NCBI GenBank assembly: GCA_014804755.1
Contig: JAAUZE010000012.1
Location: 1 to 64,000, forward strand
Direction of reading: 5' to 3'
Origin: Lachnospiraceae bacterium
Lineage (GTDB): Bacteria; Bacillota; Clostridia; Lachnospirales; Lachnospiraceae
DNA: 64,000 bases
Shown here one piece after another: positions 1-7,571 of the stretch (the stretch's first letter is position 1; each line of letters opens with the position of its first letter). Below the pieces are notes generated by a model. That model worked only from the letters and a program-made list of their open reading frames with translations. It made no database searches and was not told the DNA's origin. Position numbers and translations under genes: made by a program.

Positions 1-120
1 AAAAGGATGACGTTTTATTTCGTGAACCTTTCTGACTGGAAAACGAAGTGCATTGAAGCAGAAATGACACAGTTTTCGCCCATTAATTAATGTGAGTCAT
101 TGTATGTAACTTTATAAACT

Positions 121-160
121 ATTGCACAAATGGCTTAAAATAAAGGCGTTTTTGTGCAAA
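121..160. promoter_or_regulatory. Inverted repeat upstream of the TIR/hypermodification operon
   Basis: TTGCACAAA at 122-130 is matched by its reverse complement TTTGTGCAA at 151-159, with a 20-base spacer. The right arm overlaps a weak promoter-like pair (TTGTGC at 152-157, TATAGA at 174-179, 16-base spacing), but that pair is so close to the ribosome binding site that I do not trust it as the promoter. The repeat may be an operator for the operon starting at 192. The same 9-mer recurs at 7498-7506 upstream of the other TIR gene. Positions 1-120 hold nothing else I recognise. Confidence 0.4.
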
Positions 161-191
161 ATATATAAGAAAGTATAGAGAGGATAGATAA

Positions 192-674
192 ATGTCAGAT
201 GAAACCAAAAACATTTTTGTTTCACATCAACATAATGATGCTAATAAGATAGAAGGATTAAAAAAGTTAATTGGCAAACACGGAATTAATATGAGAGATA
301 GTTCCATTTATGAAGATAAATTAAAAAATAATGCACAAAATGAGCAGTATATTAAGTATGAACTTATAAGGCCGCAAATACAGTGGGCGGGAACGGTAGT
401 GGTTCTTATCGGAAAGGATACTGCCAAGAGTGATTATGTGAATTGGGAAATCAAAACTGCAGCGGATATGGGGAAAAGAATTGTTGGTGTCTTTTTGCCG
501 GGGGCTAAGGATGCGGATATTCCGCCGGAGTTATATGAACATGGGCATAATCTGGTAGGGTGGAATGGTGAGAAAATTGTAAGAGCAATTGATGGTGAAG
601 ATATGGAATGGGAAGAACCAGATGGAACTCCTCGAGATAGTAATCCAATGGATTTACCACGTTTTACATGCTAG
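192..674 (+). CDS. ThsB-like TIR protein (MTH538/DUF1863 type)
   Basis: A 160-residue single-domain TIR-like protein. By family precedent (ThsB of Thoeris) it would use NAD to make a cyclic-ADP-ribose-type signal in the cytoplasm. The N-terminal strand IFVSHQHND (residues 8-16), the MRDSSIYED segment (34-42), the AGTVVVLIG strand (66-74) and the VNWEI motif (83-87) align by eye with ThsB. Glu86 falls where the catalytic Glu of TIR enzymes is expected. The C-terminal LVGWNGEKIVRAI stretch (121-133) is typical of this clade. GAGAGGATAG ends 5 bases before the ATG. It is the first gene of a tight co-directional operon; a downstream gene encodes TIR-SLOG, the expected receiver of such a signal. 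Family assignment is firm; signal identity is inference. Confidence 0.85.
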   Translation: MSDETKNIFVSHQHNDANKIEGLKKLIGKHGINMRDSSIYEDKLKNNAQNEQYIKYELIRPQIQWAGTVVVLIGKDTAKSDYVNWEIKTAADMGKRIVGVFLPGAKDADIPPELYEHGHNLVGWNGEKIVRAIDGEDMEWEEPDGTPRDSNPMDLPRFTC

Positions 675-686
675 GAGAGACAATTT

Positions 687-1301
687 ATGAAATTTTATTC
701 ATATGTAATACCTAGGGATTATGGATTTGCCCCCAATCCGTATTTTGGATATTGTACTTTGGCTACTTGCAAACAAGGAATTAGAAAAAGTGCACATATT
801 GGGGACTGGATTGGTGCTTTTGGGTCTGCACGTATGTCAATTCGTGGTAGATTGGTTTCGTTAATGTTAGTGGATGAAATACTAACTTTTGATGAGTATT
901 GGGAAGATCCGAGATTTAGAAACAAACGCCCAATATTTAATAAAAGCATGATGTTTATGTATGGTGATAATATATATCATACATTAGGAAATAAATGGAC
1001 ACAAGAGCCATCGCATCACAGTGAAACAGATGGTACTATTAATTATTTTAATTTGAATAGAGATACACAGACCAATAGAGTCTTAATTGCAACAGAGTTC
1101 TACTATTTTGGTGAAAATGCGATTAATTTGCCGGTAGAGTTTGATTCACTAATATGGAGGAATATTGGTTACAAGACATGTGATGATGAAATACTAATCG
1201 GAAGTTTTATTGAATATATCCACCAACATTTTGAGAATGGAATACATGGTACGCCCTATAGCAGAAGAAAAGGCGCATTTATTTATTATGGGGGAAAATG
1301 A
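687..1301 (+). CDS. Nmad2-family nucleotide modification-associated protein
   Basis: A 204-residue soluble protein that I recognise as Nmad2 (nucleotide modification associated domain 2). The family was predicted computationally from operons with DNA-base modification enzymes; its reaction is unknown. Supporting motifs are DYGFAPNPYFGYCTLATC (11-28), the GDWIG segment (39-43), the FDEYWEDPRF box (68-77), GDNIYH (93-98) and RVLIATEFYYFG (131-142). An AGGAGAG site (673-679) lies just before the ATG, and the gene starts 12 bases after the previous stop. Its last codons overlap the start of the TIR-SLOG gene (ATGATGA), so the two are probably translationally coupled. Placement next to a thymidylate synthase and a 5-hmdU kinase-type protein supports a role on modified thymine nucleotides or DNA. 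Confidence 0.8.
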   Translation: MKFYSYVIPRDYGFAPNPYFGYCTLATCKQGIRKSAHIGDWIGAFGSARMSIRGRLVSLMLVDEILTFDEYWEDPRFRNKRPIFNKSMMFMYGDNIYHTLGNKWTQEPSHHSETDGTINYFNLNRDTQTNRVLIATEFYYFGENAINLPVEFDSLIWRNIGYKTCDDEILIGSFIEYIHQHFENGIHGTPYSRRKGAFIYYGGK

Positions 1302-3139
1302 TGAAGATAATTTTTTGTAATCCTAAGCTTACAATGAAAATGATTGATAAGGCAAATGTATTCTTCGAGTCATGTCGAGAGATTCTAGATACATATATAA
1401 CAAACAAATTATATATTACATCAGCTTTTCAAATAGATCAGTTATTGGTAGACAATGCTGGTATCGATGACATTTTTGTTTTTTTTAACGCAGAGGATGG
1501 CAAGTATGAGGATAAATTTCTTAGGTTGTTAAAAAAGTATAATGATGTTCAGAGCAGAATATGGGCAATAGCTATGGAAAAAAATCCAGAATGTAGGAGG
1601 CCTCCAGAGCCAGTATCCGATAAACAGAGTTTTGATGTGTCATGTCGAAATGAGAATAGAAGTCCAATGAAGAATAACATGAGGGCAATTGCACAGATTT
1701 TTGCCAGAAAAATCATTGCGCAAACGTTATCTCCATTATACCGCGATGAAGTTTTATACTTTATTAGTCATCGTCGCAGTGATGGAGAGCATATTGCAGC
1801 AAAGCTTGCAGATGAATTGAGACATTTAACAAGGGAGAGAAATGTGTATCGAGATGTTGTTAATGTCGAAGTGGGAGATGATGCACAAAAAGATATTGAT
1901 AAAAATCTGGCTATGAGTGATGTACTTATATTTCTACAAACACAGGAAGCACAGAATTCATCTTATATTATGAAAGAACTGTGTTATGCGCTGATTTATG
2001 ATATTCCTATTTTGTGGATACAAATTGATGGTGCTTCTTATTCTAATATGGAAATTCATCCAGGAGAGCATCCTATGCTTCATTATAGAAGTGATGAGTT
2101 TGATTGCCAAGAAAGATTAATAGAGATTGTTGATGAAATTGAAGAAAAGTGTTTTCAGCTTATAATGAATTCGTCTAATCAAGTATATTCTCATATTGAA
2201 TATTTGAGGGATTTGAATGATGCAAATAAGATTAGATTGATAGGTGATAAAAATGCCACATTGGCATATGAAGTAGAGTATAAGGAGAAAACAAAAGATA
2301 TTTACGATACAGGAATAAAAAAGCATTATATACAATGTTTTGGAAGGAACCCAAAGGAGCAGGATATAGAAAAGTTTATCCAAAAGGTAAAAAAAGAAAA
2401 AACATATGACAATAATGATAGATTATTTTTGCTTTCTAATCACGGACAGCGTGAACAGTTAATGGGTGATACAAAAGTAACAGAAGAGAATTTTGATAAT
2501 TATATTATGAATCTTGAAAATGTAGCGGGTGTTAAAAGACAAAAGCGTAATAAGAGAATTATTCTTTCAGGTGCATTTCCAGATTGTGATGAGATTTATA
2601 AAAATTCTTTGCTGGAAGCGGTGTCTATATACTCTAGAGAAATAATTAAGAATGGGTATATTTTGTCTTTTGGGGCACATCCGACTTTTCAAAAGCTTAT
2701 TTTCGACATAGGAAAATTATATGCTTCAGATATAAAGTATTCCATTGAATTGCACATGGATAAAGCATATCTTGATGAGTATAATTTAGAGGAACTTGAA
2801 GAAAAGTGTACGCTGGTATTGTCGGATGGATTACAAGAGATGCGTAAAAATATGATTTGCAAGGGGAAAAGTGAGTTGTTAATTTGCTTGGGAGGGAAAA
2901 TAAAGGAGGATAAATCTCAACAAGGAGTAGATATAGAAGTAGAATTAGCACGGCGTGTTAATGTCCCAGTGGCTTTAGTTGGTACAGTGGGAGGACGCTC
3001 TAGTGAGTATGCTCATGAAAAGATTAAAAAAGGGAATTGGTCTGATTTAAATCCTTGGGATAATGATTTTAATGAAAGTCTGTTTTATAATGTGAATCAT
3101 CGTCTAATGATCAGACGATTGTTAAATGCAATAGAGTAA
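1298..3139 (+). CDS. TIR-SLOG fusion protein (putative Thoeris-like NADase effector)
   Basis: A 613-residue protein with three parts. Residues 1-130 form an unassigned N-terminal domain. Residues 150-245 are a TIR domain with VLYFISHRRSDGEHIA (152-167), the MSDVLIFLQT strand (206-215) and SSYIMKELCYAL (221-232), where Glu227 is the expected catalytic Glu. Residues 417-612 look like a SLOG (Smf/DprA-LOG) ligand-binding domain: RIILSGAFP (420-428), ELLICLGGK (526-534) and VGTVGGRSSEYAHE (561-574). In Thoeris, a ThsA SLOG domain binds the cyclic nucleotide made by ThsB and switches on a fused SIR2 NADase. Here a TIR replaces SIR2. I infer a signal-gated NAD-depleting effector. It overlaps nmad2 by 4 bases and is 15 bases from the kinase gene. 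Confidence 0.82.
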   Translation: MMKIIFCNPKLTMKMIDKANVFFESCREILDTYITNKLYITSAFQIDQLLVDNAGIDDIFVFFNAEDGKYEDKFLRLLKKYNDVQSRIWAIAMEKNPECRRPPEPVSDKQSFDVSCRNENRSPMKNNMRAIAQIFARKIIAQTLSPLYRDEVLYFISHRRSDGEHIAAKLADELRHLTRERNVYRDVVNVEVGDDAQKDIDKNLAMSDVLIFLQTQEAQNSSYIMKELCYALIYDIPILWIQIDGASYSNMEIHPGEHPMLHYRSDEFDCQERLIEIVDEIEEKCFQLIMNSSNQVYSHIEYLRDLNDANKIRLIGDKNATLAYEVEYKEKTKDIYDTGIKKHYIQCFGRNPKEQDIEKFIQKVKKEKTYDNNDRLFLLSNHGQREQLMGDTKVTEENFDNYIMNLENVAGVKRQKRNKRIILSGAFPDCDEIYKNSLLEAVSIYSREIIKNGYILSFGAHPTFQKLIFDIGKLYASDIKYSIELHMDKAYLDEYNLEELEEKCTLVLSDGLQEMRKNMICKGKSELLICLGGKIKEDKSQQGVDIEVELARRVNVPVALVGTVGGRSSEYAHEKIKKGNWSDLNPWDNDFNESLFYNVNHRLMIRRLLNAIE

Positions 3140-3154
3140 GAAAGGATAGATATT

Positions 3155-3763
3155 GTGGATACACATTCAGGGGTGTATGTATTTGAAGGAATTGATAATG
3201 TTGGAAAAACGACCATTATACATGCACTGAAAAAACAAGTACAAGAAACAACTGATTATACATGTGTTGATATTGCATTTCCGGGGAATGAGCCAAGGAC
3301 TCTTGGTAATTTAGTGTATCATATACATCATCACCAGGAACAGTATTTTAGTGTACCATTAAATGAGACAAGTTTACAGTTGCTTCACATTGCATCGCAC
3401 ATTGATTTAATTCAACGTCAGTTGATGCCATTGAGTAATTCAAAATGTATTATTTTATTAGATCGGTTTTGGTGGTCAACATATGTATATGGTTTGGTTG
3501 GAGGAGTGGAGGAAAATATTATTCAATCCATTATAGCACCGGAATTATTATATTGGAAGGATATTGATGTTAAGAAAATTTTTTTGGTAGAACGTAGTAA
3601 GAGACAAAAAGATTATGAATTAAATAAAGAAAATGACATTATTGATAAATATCGGAAACTTGCCGACAAAGAGTCGAAGTGTGAAAAATTAGACAACAAT
3701 GAAAGTCTAGAAGAAGTAGTAAATAGAGTTTACAAAAGTATTATTGGAGATTGGATATTATGA
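3155..3763 (+). CDS. Thymidylate kinase-like deoxynucleoside monophosphate kinase
   Basis: A 202-residue P-loop kinase of the dTMP kinase family. The Walker A motif FEGIDNVGKTT is at about residues 10-20 and the DRF motif of thymidylate kinases appears in CIILLDRFWW (about 93-102). The LID region contains ERSKRQKDYE. Translation starts at GTG 3155, 8 bases after AAAGGA. The protein would phosphorylate dTMP or, given its neighbours, a modified pyrimidine such as 5-hydroxymethyl-dUMP. Phage thymine-hypermodification operons carry such a dedicated kinase. The residues around DRF differ from housekeeping Tmk, consistent with an altered substrate, but specificity cannot be read from sequence. Its stop overlaps the next start (ATGA). 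Confidence 0.8.
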   Translation: MDTHSGVYVFEGIDNVGKTTIIHALKKQVQETTDYTCVDIAFPGNEPRTLGNLVYHIHHHQEQYFSVPLNETSLQLLHIASHIDLIQRQLMPLSNSKCIILLDRFWWSTYVYGLVGGVEENIIQSIIAPELLYWKDIDVKKIFLVERSKRQKDYELNKENDIIDKYRKLADKESKCEKLDNNESLEEVVNRVYKSIIGDWIL

Positions 3764-4734
3764 ATTTTGCAGATTTAAGACCAACACCTGTTTATGATAC
3801 TTATTGGAAATTTGCAGTAAAACGTCAGGAAATTTTTTATAATCGTATGAACGATAAAGCGTTTCCGTGGACTGATGATGAAATTTTAAAAACCTATAAG
3901 TTTACAAATGCATATAGAGCGTCAGATCGCGTGAGTCAATATTTAATTAAGCGTGTAATATATAGTGAGGGCGATTACACTCCAGAAGATAAGTGCTTCA
4001 GAATTTTACTGTTTAAGTTATTTAATAAGATCGAAACATGGGAGTATTTAGAAAATAATTTAGGTGAGATATCGATGAGAACCTACAATTATGAAAAATA
4101 TAATAATCTGTTAATGCAAAGAGTGGATAGTAATGAAAGGATATATTCTGCCGCATATATTATGCCATCAGGTAAGAGCTGTTTTGGATTTGAAAAAAAA
4201 CATCAGAATAATTTGAAATTATTGGAATATATGATGAAAACGGAGTTGTCCAAAAAGGTTGCAATAGCTAAGACGTTAAAAGAGTTATATGAAGTACTAT
4301 TAACATATCCAACAATAGGATCTTTTTTGGCATTTCAGTTTGCGATTGATATTAATTATAGTGAGCTATGTGATTTTAGTGAAATGTCGTTTGTAGTAGC
4401 CGGACCGGGAGCTAAAAATGGAATAAGAAAATGCTTTGGGGATTTAAATGGCTTTGAATATGAGGACATCATTAAATATGTATCAGAGCGTCAAGAAGAG
4501 GAATTTGATAAGAGAAATTTAAATTTCAAATCATTGTTTGGAAGAAGGCTTCAAATGATAGATTGCCAAAATTTGTTTTGCGAGACAGATAAGTATGCAA
4601 GAGTTGCGCATCCGGAAGTGTGTGGATTAAATGATAGAAAAAGGATAAAACAACAGTATATTAATCGTAATTTAGAGAAAATTAATTATTTTTATCCTCC
4701 TAAATGGGGAATAAATGATAGGATTGGTGTATAA
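3760..4734 (+). CDS. 5-hydroxymethyl-dU DNA kinase family protein (HMUDK helical domain)
   Basis: A 324-residue protein matching the family once called alpha-glutamyl/putrescinyl-thymine pyrophosphorylase clade 2, now known from phages as 5-hmdU DNA kinase. Key blocks are FPWTDDEILKTYKFTNAYR (35-53), ASDRVSQYLI (54-63), PTIGSFLAFQFAIDINYS (184-201) and MSFVVAGPGAKNGIRKCF (209-226). In phages the enzyme phosphorylates 5-hydroxymethyluracil in DNA, the first step towards hypermodified thymines. I chose ATG 3760 because it overlaps the preceding stop (ATGA) and follows a GGAG site; an upstream TTG at 3751 is possible. The C-terminus (260-324) is rich in basic residues. A chromosomal copy beside TIR effectors is unusual. 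Confidence 0.78.
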   Translation: MNFADLRPTPVYDTYWKFAVKRQEIFYNRMNDKAFPWTDDEILKTYKFTNAYRASDRVSQYLIKRVIYSEGDYTPEDKCFRILLFKLFNKIETWEYLENNLGEISMRTYNYEKYNNLLMQRVDSNERIYSAAYIMPSGKSCFGFEKKHQNNLKLLEYMMKTELSKKVAIAKTLKELYEVLLTYPTIGSFLAFQFAIDINYSELCDFSEMSFVVAGPGAKNGIRKCFGDLNGFEYEDIIKYVSERQEEEFDKRNLNFKSLFGRRLQMIDCQNLFCETDKYARVAHPEVCGLNDRKRIKQQYINRNLEKINYFYPPKWGINDRIGV

Positions 4735-4750
4735 CGAAAGGGGAACTTAT

Positions 4751-5749
4751 ATGGCAGAGTTTATTGTGGGAAGAACAGCGAATGAAGTTTGGAGAAAGGC
4801 AGCAGATAAGCTTTTACATCAGAAAAATACTGTAGATGGTAGAACGGGAGAAGTGTTTGAAATCTTGCATTCGTTTATTTCGATTGAGGAACCTCGGCAG
4901 AAATGGATATACGATCGCATTCCTCCTGTTAGTATTGGTTACGCTTTGGCAGAGTTAGTGTGGATTATGAATGGTGAAGACCGTTCAGATGTTATTAACT
5001 TTTTCAATCCTCAGTTGGAAAAATTTGCAGGCAGAGCAAAATTCTATCATGGCGCATATGGAAAAAGAATACGTTCCCATTATGGATTTGATCAATTGGA
5101 GAAAGCATATTGCGCTTTGCAAAGTGTACCTGAAAGCAGGCAAGTAGTGATTCAAATATATGATACAAAGGTGGATTTTCCAATAGATAATGGAATCCCA
5201 AGGGACGATGATATTCCTTGTAATATTTGTTCTATGGTAAAAGTAAGGCAGGGTAAGCTGGAATGGTCGCAAATAATGCGTAGCAATGATGTATTATTGG
5301 GGATGCCATATAATTTTATACAATTTACTGGTCTGCAGGAAATTTTGGCAGGATGGCTTGAATTAGAAGTGGGGTCTTATAATCATTATAGTGATAGTTT
5401 ACATTTATATAATCGAGATTCTGCCAAAATCCGAATTGCGGAAGAAATAGCAGTAGAAAACGATGATTCTTTGGCACTATGTAAAGGCGAGACGGGAAAA
5501 GTGTTTTCGGAAATTTATGCAAGAATGAAATCTTTAGCGCTGGGTACTGCAACTGAAAAAGAAATTTGTTCTGTTGCTCATTTAAAATCTGAGTATGTGT
5601 CATATAACAACATAATGCTTATTCTTGCGGCATATGCTGCAAGAAAAAGAAATTATGATGGTTTGGTATTAGAGTTGATTGAAAAATGTAGCAATATGGT
5701 TTATGTGGAAATGTGGAATCGGTGGGTTGATAAGAAAAGGCGTGAATAA
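4751..5749 (+). CDS. Thymidylate synthase / dUMP hydroxymethylase-like protein
   Basis: A 332-residue thymidylate synthase-fold enzyme with a family-typical core. The catalytic Cys lies in DDDIPCNICSMVKV (Cys157), but the usual PCH context is PCN here. The phosphate-binding SRQVVIQ (129-135) and RSNDVLLGMPYNF (177-189) segments are present, and SDSLHLYNRD (214-223) corresponds to the conserved nucleotide-contacting His-x-Tyr block. Asn188 matches the Asn that favours dUMP; dCMP hydroxymethylases have Asp there. I therefore favour either dTMP synthesis or dUMP hydroxymethylation to 5-hmdUMP, the latter fitting the adjacent kinase and HMUDK genes. ATG 4751 follows GAAAGGGGA at a normal distance; a longer frame upstream overlaps the previous gene and is less likely. 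Confidence 0.78.
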   Translation: MAEFIVGRTANEVWRKAADKLLHQKNTVDGRTGEVFEILHSFISIEEPRQKWIYDRIPPVSIGYALAELVWIMNGEDRSDVINFFNPQLEKFAGRAKFYHGAYGKRIRSHYGFDQLEKAYCALQSVPESRQVVIQIYDTKVDFPIDNGIPRDDDIPCNICSMVKVRQGKLEWSQIMRSNDVLLGMPYNFIQFTGLQEILAGWLELEVGSYNHYSDSLHLYNRDSAKIRIAEEIAVENDDSLALCKGETGKVFSEIYARMKSLALGTATEKEICSVAHLKSEYVSYNNIMLILAAYAARKRNYDGLVLELIEKCSNMVYVEMWNRWVDKKRRE

Positions 5750-5793
5750 TGGATAATCATAACCGGTCAGACCGACACTTTATTAAAAGATGA
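5749..5793 (+). pseudogene. Start of a truncated seventh operon gene
   Basis: An ATG overlaps the thymidylate synthase stop as TAATG (5747-5751), the arrangement seen in coupled operon genes, but the frame ends after 14 codons at 5793. An IS66-type transposase relic on the opposite strand begins within the same 40 bases. I infer that a further operon gene was lost when that element inserted. The overlap could be coincidence, and no remnant of the gene body is recognisable. Confidence 0.35.
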
Positions 5794-7204
5794 AATTAGG
5801 GTTGCCTGAAATAGCATTTTTGATTGCTTCATAAGCATTGTATCCCTGCTTGTGTGCTGTGCCAACGTAGGAAATGATCTTCAGATAATTCTTGGTGTCT
5901 TCTTCCGTTCGGAAGCAGCGTCGGAAACTTTTTTTGCCTTTTATTATCCGCAGATCACGCTCCTCTTGATTGTTATCAAACGGCACCATGAAGTTATGGG
6001 TAAGAAGGCAGACTGATGTCTTGTAATTCGCAAGGCGTTCCACCAAGGCAAGGATTTTCCTTTTTTCTTCTGTCCGCTTTTTTTTGCCGGTTTCTAAAAA
6101 CGGATTTTCCTGTCCACCTGATCGATCAGTTCATCATACTCCTGATCGAATTTATGATAGTGATAATAGCTCAGGGATTCTTTTCCCTTCTCCACAGCTT
6201 TATCTTTGACCTTTTTCATTTCCGATAAAAGGTCTATAAATGCGGGCGACATTTCTTCCAGGGATGGTTCTCGCTGACCCCTGTCAGCTCCCGCGGGAGC
6301 TGGGCGTAGTGGACCGCATGCTGTACCTCGGGGTAATTCCAATAGGAAGCCCAGCAGTCATGCATGGCTATCCCCTGAAATCCTGTGAGCACACCGCACT
6401 GCTCCATACTCGCGAAACCACGTTGGGGCTGATATCCAAATAAGTATACTCACAATTGGAGGCATCATGGACCCACCAGAGTTTTTTATCCACCCGGGTT
6501 CCGGTCTTGTCGAAATATCCCACTCCCGCTCCGGTCATGTTCCGTTTGATCTTGCTTACCGCGTCTGTCAGGTGGCCGGCACAGCGTTTCACCATGCCGC
6601 TTATGGTTCCCGTGGCGATCGGTATGTTAAATACATCGGAAAGGATTTCGTGGGTGCGTTTTACACTGACAGTGCTCACCGTATTTAGTGCGACGGACAA
6701 AGCCTGAAGGTTATCTCTATACTGCACGGCTGCTTTTATATCTGCAGGAAACTCTCATCTGTGGCTATCCCCGTGCGTCATGCAGATTGGTATTACAAGC
6801 GCCTGGTGCTCGGTGACGTTTACGGTGACAACTGCATCGACCAAGTGGCATTTTTTCGCGACACAGGCAGTTTTCTTGCACATTTTAAAATGAAGACAGC
6901 CCTCGCATGCAGACGGCATACGCCTCATGATATCATCTGTCTCCGCAATCACTGCTAGATGTGTCCCGACGTGTCCATACTGTCCGCCCGCTTTCTTTTT
7001 GGATGTTTGCGCAGGCTTTTGGGAACTGGTTTTTTTAAAACCATCACTTGAAGGCGGTTTGGAACTGTTTTGGGAGTTTTTGTTGATCTGCTCCTTCAAT
7101 TCTTGAATGGTCTGATTGAGTTTGGCAATAAGGTTGGTTTGTGCGACAACGGTTTCAGTTAATGAATTGACCTGCCGTAACAGTTATTCTATCGTTTCGT
7201 ACAT
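5783..7204 (-). pseudogene. Decayed IS66-family transposase (tnpC)
   Basis: Read on the minus strand, fragments in different frames line up as one IS66 transposase. ATG at 7204 is followed by a premature TAA after six codons; then come NSQNSSKPPSSDG and QKPAQTSKKKAGGQYGHVG from the N-terminal region (7099-6755), a Cys-rich zinc segment (CEGCLHFKMC), the catalytic core with VGYFDKTGTRVDKKLWWVH (6368-6727), KGKESLSYYHYHKFDQEYD (6094-6342) and the C-terminal FDNNQEERDLRIIKGKKSF (5783-6046). At least one stop and several frameshifts make it inactive. Clear terminal inverted repeats are not visible, so the element's borders are uncertain. It separates the hypermodification operon from the TIR-ATPase gene. 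Confidence 0.85.
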
Positions 7205-7571
7205 TGTCAATGAGACCTCCGCTAAGATTTGATACTTCTATTTTAGCGCGAAGTAAGTTAAAAAGCGAATCCGATGGATTTATCCATTCGTAAAAATGAC
7301 TGTGGATAACAATGCTTTTCATCGGACTGGCGGGGGTAATTAAAATCAAAATGTTCAAAAAATCAGGGTGCAAGGGAGTTATAGCCTGCTGATGCCAAAA
7401 GTTATCCACCATGGATAAAACAAGCTGGAAAAATTCTGATGTTTATCCTCTGGCGTAAGATATCTGTTTCAAAAACATAATTTTTATTTTGTCTGCTTTG
7501 CACAAAACTATTTTGAACCCTTCAGGGGCTCTGGACAGCTGCCTAAAATAAAAATATAGAGGTGAATACAT
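7205..7571. other. Gene-free stretch upstream of the TIR-ATPase gene
   Basis: This 367-base stretch probably contains the upstream end of the IS66 relic and the leader of the next gene. I see no convincing reading frame. TTGCACAAA at 7498-7506 repeats the 9-mer that forms the inverted repeat upstream of the first TIR operon. GAGGTG at 7559-7564 is the ribosome binding site for the gene at 7572. Confidence 0.4.

Noticed and set aside
152-179. TTGTGC/TATAGA as promoter of the first operon
   Set aside because: Transcription would begin at about the ribosome binding site, leaving no usable leader; kept only as an overlap with the inverted repeat.
7155-7412. An 85-residue minus-strand frame in the gap before the TIR-ATPase gene
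   Set aside because: It overlaps the start of the IS66 relic in another frame, has no ribosome binding site and no recognisable features.
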